DNA of 64,000 nucleotides from Fodinicurvata sediminis DSM 21159 (GTDB taxonomy: Bacteria; Pseudomonadota; Alphaproteobacteria; Kiloniellales; DSM-21159). Positions 10,300-19,617 of the stretch are shown piece by piece. Position 1 is the first letter of the stretch; the number at the start of each line of letters is the position of its first letter. The stretch lies in NCBI RefSeq assembly GCF_000420625.1, contig NZ_ATVH01000014.1:406348-470347 (forward strand), in the 5' to 3' direction. A program made the position numbers and the translations under genes. The notes under the pieces are model-generated. The model was not told the DNA's origin, ran no database searches, and worked only from the letters and a program-made list of their open reading frames with translations.

Positions 10300-11846
10300 G
10301 ACGACTTCCGCTTCATCAGGCTTCGAAAACGGTAAAGCTCGATCAGCCGATAGCCTGTGTAACGCCCGAACAGCAGCATCAGGGCAAGAATCACCAGCAG
10401 AAGTTCAGGGAATGTGAACAGCAGATGTTCAACCTCCCAGATGTTCATGACGAAGTAGGCGATGACAGCGGCCAGACCGCTTCCCAAGCCCTCCTTGATG
10501 CTTTCGAAGGGCCCGTACTCCTCCCAGACAATGGACATGCGCTCGATGGTCATCGCCAGGATGACAATGGGGAAGAGGGCAATGGACAGCCCCATGCCCA
10601 ACCGCACGGTTTCCAGTGCCGTACTGGCCACCGCCATGATCAGGATCACCACGGTCAGCACCGCTGACAGCCTGGGCACGAACAGCAGTTTCAGGCGTTC
10701 GAAGTAAAACCGGAAGAACAGGCCGACGGCCACCAGACCGGAGAACATGAGCAGTCCTGTAACCAGCTGGGTTTCCCGGAAGGCCAGAGCGATCAGCACC
10801 GGCATGAAGGTGCCGAATGTCTTGAGTCCCACCACCTGGCGCAGGATGACGATCACCAGAGCCCCAAGTGGAACCAGCATTAGCAGGCGATAAACGGCCT
10901 GGGTGTCCACAGGCAACTGGTAGAAGGTCAGTTTTCCAACGAAGCTGTCTTCCAGTTCCGTGTTCAGGTTGGCAAGCGAAATGCGCGGACGTGACTGCTC
11001 TGCAAAGGAGAGAGTCAGGTTGCTGAGCTCGGCACCACTCAACTGCATCTGGGGCGTCACGCCCCGCCAAAGAGGCAAAAGGTTTTCAGGTAGAGGCGTG
11101 TCGGGTCCTTCCAGTGAATACTCGCGCCATTCACCATCCATCAGGATCTCGACCCAGTGATAGAGTTCCGCTTCACGATCGATATCCCCCAGCTCCACAC
11201 CGTGCACGGCGCGTGCGGGGATGTTGTACATGCGCAGTGCCCTCTGGGCGACCTCGGACTTGCGCAACAGCGAGGGGCCATTGTTGCCAAGCAGAAGCAC
11301 TTCGTAATCCTGGGGATCCTCTGCATTCAAGCGACTGATTAGCTGCGCGAGAAAGGTTTCCGTATCGGCCGAGCCTTGTTCCAGGCTGTCCACGAACTGT
11401 TCCAGGGCGACGCGCTCGGTCGCATCAATTTCCTCCCGCCCAATCTCCAGAACAGCGTTCAGATCTTCCGGATTTTCGCTGCTCATCGCTGTGGAGAAGC
11501 GGTAGATATCGGCCTGATAGATCAAGGTTGCGGGACCTGAGCGGTCGCGCACCGACCACACCGCAAGTTCATTCCCCAGATTGTCCGTGGTCCGTGTCAG
11601 TCCGAAACCGCTGGACAGATAGGTCTCGTCGGTGATCCCAAAACGCCCCTGGGTTTGCGGCACATAGGTCGAGAAGATGGCTGGCTCACCATCTAGCTCG
11701 AGGTCGGCCCGGATCTCGAAACGCCAGGATTCGGCACGCTGTGAAGGCAGGATCGGGAAGTCGAGGACCTGGGACTTCCAGGCAAAGATCCCCAGCCCTG
11801 TAATGACCAGAAGGAAGACCAGGAAATAGAGATGCAGGCGTCTCAC
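10296..11846 (-). CDS. Inactive transglutaminase-like domain fused to seven transmembrane helices
   Basis: A 516-residue inner-membrane protein. One N-terminal helix (residues 5-23) anchors a periplasmic portion of about 300 residues that contains a transglutaminase-like fold around residues 185-250 (RALRMYNIPARAVHGVELG, then YHWVEIL). The catalytic Cys position is not occupied by cysteine, consistent with the family name inactive transglutaminase. From about residue 325 to the end there are several hydrophobic helices (LLMLVPLGALVIVIL, VLTVVILIMAVAST, LLVILALMLLF), the 7TM module. It overlaps both cassette neighbours by ATGA. The conserved trio suggests an envelope sensing or modification system. 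No substrate is known to me. Confidence 0.85.
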   Translation of the reverse strand: MRRLHLYFLVFLLVITGLGIFAWKSQVLDFPILPSQRAESWRFEIRADLELDGEPAIFSTYVPQTQGRFGITDETYLSSGFGLTRTTDNLGNELAVWSVRDRSGPATLIYQADIYRFSTAMSSENPEDLNAVLEIGREEIDATERVALEQFVDSLEQGSADTETFLAQLISRLNAEDPQDYEVLLLGNNGPSLLRKSEVAQRALRMYNIPARAVHGVELGDIDREAELYHWVEILMDGEWREYSLEGPDTPLPENLLPLWRGVTPQMQLSGAELSNLTLSFAEQSRPRISLANLNTELEDSFVGKLTFYQLPVDTQAVYRLLMLVPLGALVIVILRQVVGLKTFGTFMPVLIALAFRETQLVTGLLMFSGLVAVGLFFRFYFERLKLLFVPRLSAVLTVVILIMAVASTALETVRLGMGLSIALFPIVILAMTIERMSIVWEEYGPFESIKEGLGSGLAAVIAYFVMNIWEVEHLLFTFPELLLVILALMLLFGRYTGYRLIELYRFRSLMKRKSS

Positions 11847-12382
11847 TCGGGCACCGCAAGGTCACAGTCAGGGGTGCTTGTATTCTTCTCGCTGCCATTC
11901 ACGAGGATACCCGGCTGCATGAAGTTACGCCCGATCAGGGCCGAATACGTCAGCTCGGAGCGATCGTTCAGATTGACTTCCACAGTTTTCTGCAGGTTCC
12001 CCAGACAAACGTCCATCATGATGACCGGACGCGAGTTCTCCTCTCCGACAATCTTCACTGTGTGCAGAACCTCTCGTTCGTACTCGGCGTTCTTGCCGTC
12101 GTCGCCCTCCGTGGTGAAGCGCACCCACTCTTCATCATCCTTTTCGAAAGTCTCGATATCCGTGGCGTGCAAAGAAGTCGTTTCAGCTCCGGTATCCAGC
12201 CGCGCCTGCATTTGAATATTGCCCTCCACCAGGACAATCGGCTCCACATAGCCGAACAGGCGGACCTTGTACCAGTCCTCCTTCTCTTCGTCGTCCGCCA
12301 ATCCGGGACTCACTCCGAGAAGCGTCGCACTCAGAATAAAAAAGCCCAGAAGGGCACTCTTGCGCCAGTCTATTGAGATCAT
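11843..12382 (-). CDS. Secreted retropepsin-like protease (RimK/LysX-associated 'zinc protease' family)
   Basis: A 179-residue exported protein. The signal peptide LLGFFILSATLLGVSPGLA ends near residue 29. The mature part has the aspartic-protease-like motif ARLDTGAETTSLHA and the later hydrophobic-glycine segment ALIGRNFM, features of the PF05618 family, which is called an ATP-dependent zinc protease although the DTGA motif points to a retropepsin fold. It is first in the cassette and overlaps the 7TM gene by four bases. The ATG at 12382 is preferred over a GTG at 12424 because it places the signal peptide at the N-terminus. A periplasmic protease feeding information to the 7TM protein is inference. 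Confidence 0.82.
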   Translation of the reverse strand: MISIDWRKSALLGFFILSATLLGVSPGLADDEEKEDWYKVRLFGYVEPIVLVEGNIQMQARLDTGAETTSLHATDIETFEKDDEEWVRFTTEGDDGKNAEYEREVLHTVKIVGEENSRPVIMMDVCLGNLQKTVEVNLNDRSELTYSALIGRNFMQPGILVNGSEKNTSTPDCDLAVPE

Positions 12383-12524
12383 GCGTCCTGTTATCCTGTC
12401 CCGCTTATCCTGCCATTGGCTCACTAGAAGCCGCTCCTATCCTGCTGAATTACAGGGCACGACCGTTCTTTGCAATCCGTCAGAAAGGGATCGAGTGGGC
12501 TCAAATGCAACCTGCACGCCTACT

Positions 12525-13523
12525 TTACCACTTATAGCCCAAACGGAGTCTCAGCGTGCGTTCGAACTGATCTGCCCTTCCGCGCGGCGCGCTGTCCAAC
12601 TCGAGTTCCATAATCCCGGCCAGGTAAAGGTCGCCGAAAATCTTGTAGCGCAAACCTGTTTCCATATCGAACAGCAAACGCCCCGTGTCTCCATAGACAC
12701 CCGTAGCGCCGCTCTGCTCATGGAAAAAGGACACGCCTTCGATCAGGTTGGACAAGCGCCGATCATAGTCAACGCCCCAGGTTGCAAGGAAGTCCTCGTA
12801 CACACCATCGCCCTCGATCCGCTCGCGGAGATATCCGGGACCCGCCTGAAAGCTCAGGCTCTGCCGTTCACTGTCGAAAACGTCATAGCCGGCCTGCATG
12901 ACAGTTGTGATACGGCGCTCCAGATCCGCAACGGAGTCCCGTCGGTACCGAATGCCCGGCGCGATAAAGAAACGTTCGCTCAGGTAGCGATTATAGGCTG
13001 TTCCAATATGCTGCTTGTCCACAAGCGTATCTCCCTTGGCACGTTCGTGGCGCAGCTCCGCGTTCAGGTCCAGGCGATCGTCATCCACGGCCCAGGAATT
13101 CTCCACGTCCACGAGATACTCCTGGCGCGTGTTCGCTGCCTCCACTGCGGCAAAGCCGATCTCCAGCGTCCCGCTCCAGGGAGACTCCGCTTCTTCCTGC
13201 TTTTCGGTTCTGCCAGCCGGCTTCTCTTCACTTGCATCCTTGCTTGAATGTAAGGGCGCGCTCGGGTGCTCCTTCTCCCAATGCCGGCCCCAATTCCGGG
13301 CAACGTTCTCATCCGTGTCACTCAGACGTTCGATCCGGGTTGTATCGATCCTCACTCTGCCGGAATAGCCGGTTTCCAATACCAGTATGTCGTCCTCTAT
13401 CGCGATCACCTCGCCGCTGATGCGATCGCCATTGTCCAAGTGGACCTCAGCGGCCTTGGCGGGTATTGCGAATATGAAAAATGGCATGAGAAACCGAAAC
13501 AGGCAGGGCAATCTTGAAAGCAT
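12525..13523 (-). CDS. DUF481 outer-membrane protein (YdiY-like)
   Basis: A 332-residue exported protein. The signal peptide ends near AKAAEVHL. An SH3-like segment follows (NGDRISGEVIAIEDDILVLET), then an acidic linker rich in Glu and Lys. The second half has alternating beta-strand character with aromatic ends (SWAVDDDRLDLNAELRHE, LRLRLGYKW) and a final Trp, typical of an outer-membrane barrel of the DUF481 family. The function is unknown. It lies 142 bp upstream of the protease cassette on the same strand and may share its transcript; no terminator was seen between them. The start is not supported by a ribosome site and could be the Met 12 residues later. Confidence 0.8.
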   Translation of the reverse strand: MLSRLPCLFRFLMPFFIFAIPAKAAEVHLDNGDRISGEVIAIEDDILVLETGYSGRVRIDTTRIERLSDTDENVARNWGRHWEKEHPSAPLHSSKDASEEKPAGRTEKQEEAESPWSGTLEIGFAAVEAANTRQEYLVDVENSWAVDDDRLDLNAELRHERAKGDTLVDKQHIGTAYNRYLSERFFIAPGIRYRRDSVADLERRITTVMQAGYDVFDSERQSLSFQAGPGYLRERIEGDGVYEDFLATWGVDYDRRLSNLIEGVSFFHEQSGATGVYGDTGRLLFDMETGLRYKIFGDLYLAGIMELELDSAPRGRADQFERTLRLRLGYKW

Positions 13524-13679
13524 GGGAAGTTTGTTTGCAGCCGACTTGTCTGCAGATGCGTTGCGGGCTGCATCCTGTGGACATAAGCTGTCTTGGAACA
13601 GTGCTCTTTTTAAGACAATTACAGGTCTTTAAGGGTTCCCTCATCTCAGGAATCCCAATTTTTCGGAACCGAAAGCGGC

Positions 13680-15989
13680 ATGACGGACAAGAAGACAAGG
13701 CGCACGGCCACTCACTGGGGTGTCTACGACATCGAGACGCAGGCGGACAGCATAGTCTCGGTTCATCCCTGGCCCCTCGACCCAGACCCCTCTCCCATCG
13801 GGCAGTCCCTCGATGCCGTCGATGGACCGACCCGCGTGCGGCGCCCCGCTGTCCGCAAGGGCTGGCTGGAAGGCGGCCCCGGACAGGGGCGCCGCGGGGC
13901 CGAAAGCTTCGTGGAGATCGATTGGGACAGGGCGCTCGACCTTGCTGCCGGCGAATTGACCCGGGTGCGCCTGGAACACGGCAACCAGGCCATCTACGCG
14001 GGCTCTTATGGCTGGGCCTCGGCCGGTCGCTTTCATCATGCGCAAAGTCAGGTCCATCGCTTCATGTCTGCCTTTGGTGGCTACAGCCGCTCGGTCAACA
14101 GCTATTCTCTGGCTGCCGCCGAAGTGATCGTTCCGCACGTTGTCGGATATCGCTATGGGGATGTGCAGCTTGCCTCCACCTCGCTGAACGTCGTGGCCGA
14201 GGAAACGGACCTGATGGTCTGCTTTGGCGGCATCCCCTTGAAGAACGCCCAGGTCCAGAATGGCGGACAGGGACAACACCGCACAGGTGCATTGCTGAAC
14301 CAAGCCCGGCGCAATGGCTGCCGTTTCGTCAACATTTCGCCCATCGCGCAGGATCTGGACCATAGGCTCGAGGCACAGTGGCTGGCGCCGCGGCCCAACA
14401 GCGATACGGCCATCATGCTGGGACTGGCCCACACACTGGTCACGGAAAACCTCCATGATCCGGCATTTCTGGAGCGCTATTGCGTCGGCACCGTGCCCTT
14501 CCTTGCCTACTTGAAAGGTGAACGGGACGGGCAGCCCAAGGACGCCGATTGGGCGGCCGAGATCAGCGGGCTGGCCGCAAACGATCTGCGCCAGCTTGCC
14601 CGCGAGATGGCCACCTCGCGCACCATGCTGAACGTCAGCTGGAGCCTGCAACGGGCCGAGCACGGTGAGCAGACCTTCTGGATGGTGATCGTCCTGGCCG
14701 CCATGCTGGGCCAGATCGGCTTGCCGGGCGGCGGTTTCGCCCTGGGATACGGCGCGGTTGGATCCGTGGGAAACGGCGCGGCACGGCACAAGCAGCCGAC
14801 CCTGCCCCCCTTGCCCAACCCCGTGGACAGCTTCATTCCCGTAGCCCGCATTGCGGACATGCTGGAAAACCCGGGCAAGTCCTACAGCTACAATGGACAG
14901 ACCCGCGCGTATCCGGACATTCGCCTGATCTACTGGGCTGGAGGCAATCCCTTCCATCACCATCAGGATCTCAACCGCCTGGCGGAAGCATGGCAGAAAC
15001 CCGACACGGTCATCGTCAATGAGCCTTTCTGGACCGCGACCGCCCGCCATGCGGACATTGTACTGCCGGCGACAACACCACTCGAGCGTAACGACCTGAG
15101 TGGATCGTCGGCGGACGACTTCCTGGTGGTCATGGAACAGGTCCTGAGCCCTCGCAATGCGGCGCGGAACGATTACGACATCTTTTGTGGCCTGGCCGAG
15201 CGATTGGGATTCTTGGACACATTCAGCGAAGGCCGCGACGAAGCTGCATGGCTGGAAAAGATCTACGAGACCTTTCGCACGCAATCCAACCAGATACCCA
15301 GCTACGATACCTTGCGCGAGCGGGGCCACCTTCAGTTCGGCAACGAACAGGCCGGCCGTGTCCGCCGCATCCTGTTCGAGGACTTCCGCAGGGATCCCGA
15401 TGCCAACCCCCTGCCCACACCTTCGGGCCGCATAGAGATCTGGTCACAGCGCATAGATGACTTCCAGCTGGACGATTGTCCGGCGCATCCCGCCTGGATG
15501 CCCGGAGCGGAGTGGCTGGGCGCCGCGCGCGCGGAACGCTTCCCGCTGCATCTGCTGACCCATCAGCCGGGAACACGGCTTCACAGCCAACTGGATGCGG
15601 GGTCACACAGCCGCGCCTGCAAGATACAGGGGCGCGAAGCCGTGCTGATCAATCCAGAGGATGCCAGCACCCGCGGAATTGACGATGGTGACCTGGTCAG
15701 GCTGTTCAACGATCGCGGCGCCTGCCTGGCCGGCGCCAGGCTCACACCCGAGATTCGCCCCGGCGTCATCTGCCTGCCCACAGGAGCATGGTATGATCCG
15801 GAGCAGCCAGGTGAAGCAGGCAGCCTGGAAAAACACGGAAACCCCAATGTCCTCACCCGGGATTGCGGAACCTCTGGGCTTGCCCAGGGCAGCAGTGCGC
15901 AGAGCTGTCTTGTGGAAATGGAACGATTCAAGGGTGATGCGCCGCCCGTCACCGCCTTCTTACCACCGTCCCTGGTACAGTCCACCTGA
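13680..15989 (+). CDS. Molybdopterin oxidoreductase of the biotin/methionine sulfoxide reductase (BisC) type
   Basis: A 769-residue enzyme of the DMSO/TMAO/biotin sulfoxide reductase group. It begins with the family HWGVYDI-like start and has GSYGWASAGRFHHAQSQ around residues 100-120, where the serine is the expected molybdenum ligand. Later come NSYSLAAAEVI, LYWAGGNPFHHHQDLN (as IYWAGG) and the C-terminal molybdopterin-dinucleotide domain with SHSRACKIQGREAVLINP. There is no twin-arginine signal, no N-terminal Fe-S cysteine cluster and no membrane segment. It is thus cytoplasmic like BisC rather than periplasmic TorA or DorA. The likely role is repair of oxidised biotin or free methionine sulfoxide. 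No electron-transfer partner is encoded nearby. The substrate is inferred from subfamily. Confidence 0.85.
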   Translation: MTDKKTRRTATHWGVYDIETQADSIVSVHPWPLDPDPSPIGQSLDAVDGPTRVRRPAVRKGWLEGGPGQGRRGAESFVEIDWDRALDLAAGELTRVRLEHGNQAIYAGSYGWASAGRFHHAQSQVHRFMSAFGGYSRSVNSYSLAAAEVIVPHVVGYRYGDVQLASTSLNVVAEETDLMVCFGGIPLKNAQVQNGGQGQHRTGALLNQARRNGCRFVNISPIAQDLDHRLEAQWLAPRPNSDTAIMLGLAHTLVTENLHDPAFLERYCVGTVPFLAYLKGERDGQPKDADWAAEISGLAANDLRQLAREMATSRTMLNVSWSLQRAEHGEQTFWMVIVLAAMLGQIGLPGGGFALGYGAVGSVGNGAARHKQPTLPPLPNPVDSFIPVARIADMLENPGKSYSYNGQTRAYPDIRLIYWAGGNPFHHHQDLNRLAEAWQKPDTVIVNEPFWTATARHADIVLPATTPLERNDLSGSSADDFLVVMEQVLSPRNAARNDYDIFCGLAERLGFLDTFSEGRDEAAWLEKIYETFRTQSNQIPSYDTLRERGHLQFGNEQAGRVRRILFEDFRRDPDANPLPTPSGRIEIWSQRIDDFQLDDCPAHPAWMPGAEWLGAARAERFPLHLLTHQPGTRLHSQLDAGSHSRACKIQGREAVLINPEDASTRGIDDGDLVRLFNDRGACLAGARLTPEIRPGVICLPTGAWYDPEQPGEAGSLEKHGNPNVLTRDCGTSGLAQGSSAQSCLVEMERFKGDAPPVTAFLPPSLVQST

Positions 15990-16006
15990 AAACAGGGCAA
16001 AGGCGG

Positions 16007-17167
16007 CTAGACAACTTCCCCCTGAAGCCCGCGGCGCGGAATACTGATGTCCTTGTGTACGCGTACACAGAGGATCAGGCCAAAGGAAGTCATGGCGGTC
16101 AACATTGCCGTTCCGCCATAGGACACCAGGGGCAGCGGGATGCCGACCACAGGCAGCAGACCCATCACCATCGCCATGTTGATGAAGACATAGAAGAACA
16201 GGTTGACGGTCAGTCCCAGGGCCAACAGGCGTCCGAAATGGTTACTGCTGGTCAGAGCCACGGCAAATCCGTAGAGGAACACCAGGAGATACAGGCCGAT
16301 CAGACCCATGGCACCCACCATGCCGAATTCCTCGGCCAGCATGGTGAAGATGAAGTCAGTCTGCTTCTCGGGCAGGAAATTCAGATGGCTCTGTGTGCCC
16401 TCCAGGAAACCACGCCCGAAAACACCTCCCGAACCCAGCGCAATCTTCGACTGCGTGATGTGATAACCGGCCCCCAAAGGATCACTTGAGGGATCCAGAA
16501 AGGTAAGGACCCGGTTCTTCTGGTACTGGTGCAGGGAATTCCATGCCACCGGCAGGATTGCACCAGTCGCCACAGCAACCAGCAGGAACTTCCACAAGCG
16601 CACCCCCGCCAGCAGGAAAAGCGCCCCACCAGCCAGCACCAGCATGGTGGCCGTGCCCAGGTCCGGCTGTTTCAGGACCAAGCCGGCCGGTGCCAGCACC
16701 AGGAACAGCGGAAACAGCAGATAGAGTGGACGGCGCACATCCTCCAGGGAGAGGCTGTGGAAGTAGCGGGCCAGCGCCAGGACCAGCGTCACCTTCATGA
16801 CCTCGGAAGGCTGCAACTGGATCACGCCCAGGTCGATCCAGCGCTGGGCCCCCATGCCAACGGTGCCCTTGAATTCCACGGCGACCAGAAGAATCAGCGT
16901 AATGAAATAGGCCGGATAGGCGAACCTGAACCAGATGCGAATGTCGGTCAGGGCAATGGCGATCAGAAGAACGAACAGGACGGCGAAACGGATGAGATGA
17001 CGCTCAGCCCAAGGCTCCATGCTAGCATTTGCTGCCGAATAGAGCATCCCGGCACCGACGCCGGCCAGCGCACAGATCAGCAAGACCACGGCCCAGTTGA
17101 CCTGAAGCAGTTTCTGCAACAGAGACATGGACGGCGTACGCCGGAAGCTGAGATTGTATCCCGTCAT
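16007..17167 (-). CDS. rodA: Peptidoglycan glycosyltransferase RodA
   Basis: SEDS-family polymerase of the elongasome, joining lipid II into glycan strands together with PBP2. The 386-residue protein has about ten hydrophobic helices and the SEDS signatures RWIDLGVIQLQPSE and FIFTMLAEEFGMVGA. It also carries the C-terminal GIPLPLVSYGGTAMLTAM. It is the last gene of the rod operon. The ATG at 17167 follows the mrdA stop by four bases with GAAGGAA as ribosome site. It ends 17 bp from the convergent bisC-type gene. Confidence 0.97.
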   Translation of the reverse strand: MTGYNLSFRRTPSMSLLQKLLQVNWAVVLLICALAGVGAGMLYSAANASMEPWAERHLIRFAVLFVLLIAIALTDIRIWFRFAYPAYFITLILLVAVEFKGTVGMGAQRWIDLGVIQLQPSEVMKVTLVLALARYFHSLSLEDVRRPLYLLFPLFLVLAPAGLVLKQPDLGTATMLVLAGGALFLLAGVRLWKFLLVAVATGAILPVAWNSLHQYQKNRVLTFLDPSSDPLGAGYHITQSKIALGSGGVFGRGFLEGTQSHLNFLPEKQTDFIFTMLAEEFGMVGAMGLIGLYLLVFLYGFAVALTSSNHFGRLLALGLTVNLFFYVFINMAMVMGLLPVVGIPLPLVSYGGTAMLTAMTSFGLILCVRVHKDISIPRRGLQGEVV

Positions 17168-17171
17168 TCTG

Positions 17172-19052
17172 CTATTCCTTCAGACCGGCCAAGGGCGAAG
17201 GCGGCATGGCATCCATGGGATCGCGCCGCTGCGTCTCGATCAGCAGGTCACGTGCGATGGGTGCGGCGACGGAGCCGCCACCGCCACCGTGCTCGACCAC
17301 CACGGAACAGACATAGCGTGGATTGTGGACGGGTGCGTATCCGACGAAGAGGGCGTGATCCCGCCGGCGCCAGGGCAGGTCCTCGTTGCGCACGATGCCA
17401 GCTGCACGCTCGGAGGCCGTGATGCGACGCACCTGGGAGGTTCCGGTCTTCCCCCCCATTTCCCAGCCCGGCAGGTGGATACGAGCCGAGTAGGCCGTAC
17501 CGCGCCGCTCGTTACAGACAGCATCCATGGCATCCAGGATCGACTTCACCTGCAGGGGCATGAGCCCAAGGTCCGGCGATTCCTCCTTGACCTCCTCGGT
17601 GATGTTCTCGACGCCCACGATGCGGCGCGTGACATGTGGACGAATGGCCTTTCCGCCATTGACCAGGCGCGCCGTCATCACGGCCAATTGCAGCGGCGTT
17701 GCCAGCATGTAGCCCTGGCCAATGGCCTGGATCAGGGTTTCGCCGCCTTGCCAGCGCTCTCCGATGTTGGCCAGCTTCCAGTCTTCCGTCGGCATCAAGC
17801 CTGTTCGCTCGCTCGGCAGGTCAATGCCCACGGTCTGGCCAAAACCCATGCGCCGCGCCATGGAAGCAATGGCATCGATCCCCAGACGCTTGGCAATATC
17901 GTAGAAATATACGTCACAGGACTGCTTGAGCGCATCGCGCATATGCATTCGCCCGTGACCGCCACGCCGCCAGCAATGGAAACGGTGATTGCCCAGATCC
18001 ATATAGCCGGGACAGTAAACCTCCTCCTGAGGCCCTATGTGATGCTCCATGGCCGCCAGACTCACCACCATCTTGAAGGTCGAGCCTGGTGCGTATTGAC
18101 CGGATATCGCCTTGTTGCTCAAGGGCGAGAGGGGGTCCTCTATCAGGCTGCGCCATTCCGAGGAAGACAGCCCGCGCGTGAAGGCAGAAGGATCGTAACT
18201 GGGCACCGAAACGAGGGACAATACATCCCCTGTAATGGCATCCATCACGACTGCGCTGGCACTGCGCTCGCCGATCAGGCGCTGGTGCGCATAGTTCTGA
18301 AGTCCCATGTCCAGCGTCAGCTCAACATCGTGACCGGGTTGCCCCTCGACGCGCGAAATCTGCTGCATCACACGACCGACGGCGTTGACCTCCACCTGGG
18401 TGTTGCCGGCCCGGCCGCGCAGCTCCTCGTCATGAACCTTCTCGACGCCATTCTTGCCGATCCGAAAACCCGGCAGTTCCAGAACGGGATCGCCTGTCAG
18501 GTCCTGTTCGCTGACCGCGCCGACATAACCGACGATATGCGCCAGGGTCGGTCCGTAAGGGTAGTGGCGACTCTGCCCGGCTTCCACAAAGACACCCGGC
18601 AGCTCCACCGAGTTGACGGCGATCCGGCTGACCTGATCCCAGGTCAGGTTGTCCTTCACCTGCACCGGAACGAAGGAGCGGCGCGCGGCAATATCCCGCT
18701 TCACGCGGGCACGATCTTCCCTATCCAGGTGAATGATATGGGTCAGCGCGTCCAGGGTCCGGTCCACGTCCTGTGCCTGCTCGGCAACCATATGAACCTG
18801 ATAGTTCTGCCGGTTGACGGCCAGCGGGATTCCGTTGCGGTCAACGATCCGTCCCCGTCGTGGTGCGCTGAGGCGCATGGAAATGCGGTTGTCCTCGGCC
18901 AACAGGCGATAGCGCTCGGCATCGACCACTTGCAGGTAATAGAGGCGTGCGCCCAGAACAGACAACAGGGCGGCCTTCGCGCTGCCCAGAAGCAGGGCGC
19001 GGCGCGTGAAGGACTTCTGCCGATTCTGTTCCTCGGTGCGAGCTCTGCTCAT
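17172..19052 (-). CDS. mrdA: Penicillin-binding protein 2 (elongasome transpeptidase)
   Basis: Class B penicillin-binding protein that cross-links peptidoglycan during rod elongation. The 626-residue product has one N-terminal membrane helix (KAALLSVLGARLYYLQVV) and a dimerisation domain. The transpeptidase domain has all three motifs: SxxK in APGSTFKMV near residue 325, SCD in KQSCDVYFYD, and KTG in GGKTGTSQVRR. Length matches PBP2. It is followed four bases later by rodA, its polymerase partner, and preceded by mreD. No missing catalytic residue. Confidence 0.98.
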   Translation of the reverse strand: MSRARTEEQNRQKSFTRRALLLGSAKAALLSVLGARLYYLQVVDAERYRLLAEDNRISMRLSAPRRGRIVDRNGIPLAVNRQNYQVHMVAEQAQDVDRTLDALTHIIHLDREDRARVKRDIAARRSFVPVQVKDNLTWDQVSRIAVNSVELPGVFVEAGQSRHYPYGPTLAHIVGYVGAVSEQDLTGDPVLELPGFRIGKNGVEKVHDEELRGRAGNTQVEVNAVGRVMQQISRVEGQPGHDVELTLDMGLQNYAHQRLIGERSASAVVMDAITGDVLSLVSVPSYDPSAFTRGLSSSEWRSLIEDPLSPLSNKAISGQYAPGSTFKMVVSLAAMEHHIGPQEEVYCPGYMDLGNHRFHCWRRGGHGRMHMRDALKQSCDVYFYDIAKRLGIDAIASMARRMGFGQTVGIDLPSERTGLMPTEDWKLANIGERWQGGETLIQAIGQGYMLATPLQLAVMTARLVNGGKAIRPHVTRRIVGVENITEEVKEESPDLGLMPLQVKSILDAMDAVCNERRGTAYSARIHLPGWEMGGKTGTSQVRRITASERAAGIVRNEDLPWRRRDHALFVGYAPVHNPRYVCSVVVEHGGGGGSVAAPIARDLLIETQRRDPMDAMPPSPLAGLKE

Positions 19053-19100
19053 TGCCTGACGCCTGTCATGCCTGTCTTAAACTTGTAAAGCAACATGCAC

Positions 19101-19613
19101 TCAATTCAAGAACAGCTGCTGCGCCCGTGCCAGCAGCCAGGCCAGGCAGGGATAGGAAGCCACGGTCAGGGCATACTGCAGCATTACGGGGTCCCCTGAT
19201 GGCATCATCGGCATCAACAGGGCAGCCAGCCCCCACCCCAGAGTATAGGCTATCGCGGAAAAGAGCGCGAAGATCACCCAAAGCATCGGAAAGGTGGAGT
19301 TGGTGAATATTCGTCTCTGGCCCATGACGGCCAGATGAACGACCAGCAGCATCATGATACCGGTGCCCAGCGGCACGCCGGTCAGGAGATCCTGCACCAG
19401 CCCGATCAGAAAAGTGGCCCAGAGGGGCAGCAGATCTGGCCGGAACACGGCCCAGTAATAGACTGCGGGCATCGCCAGGGACGGCACGACCGGAGCATAG
19501 TCCGGTGTGTTGAATGGCAACAGGCTGAGCAATACCAACAGCAACGTCAGCACGAAAGGAATGATCGCCCGGGCTGCGCTGTCGAGGCGATACCAGAAGC
19601 CCGTCTGTTTCAT
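19101..19613 (-). CDS. mreD: Rod shape-determining protein MreD
   Basis: A 170-residue inner-membrane protein of the elongasome with about five hydrophobic helices (IIPFVLTLLLVLLSLLPF, LPLWATFLIGLVQDLLTGVP). LVQDLLTGVPLG is the usual MreD family signature. The ATG at 19613 lies four bases after the mreC stop, which decided the start; the open frame extends further but would overlap mreC. It sits between mreC and mrdA in the standard order. Confidence 0.93.
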   Translation of the reverse strand: MKQTGFWYRLDSAARAIIPFVLTLLLVLLSLLPFNTPDYAPVVPSLAMPAVYYWAVFRPDLLPLWATFLIGLVQDLLTGVPLGTGIMMLLVVHLAVMGQRRIFTNSTFPMLWVIFALFSAIAYTLGWGLAALLMPMMPSGDPVMLQYALTVASYPCLAWLLARAQQLFLN

Positions 19614-19617
19614 GGTT

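Noticed and set aside
17127..19088. Plus-strand open frame of 653 codons across mrdA
   Set aside because: His/Gln-rich antisense of a complete PBP2 gene with all catalytic motifs; shadow frame.
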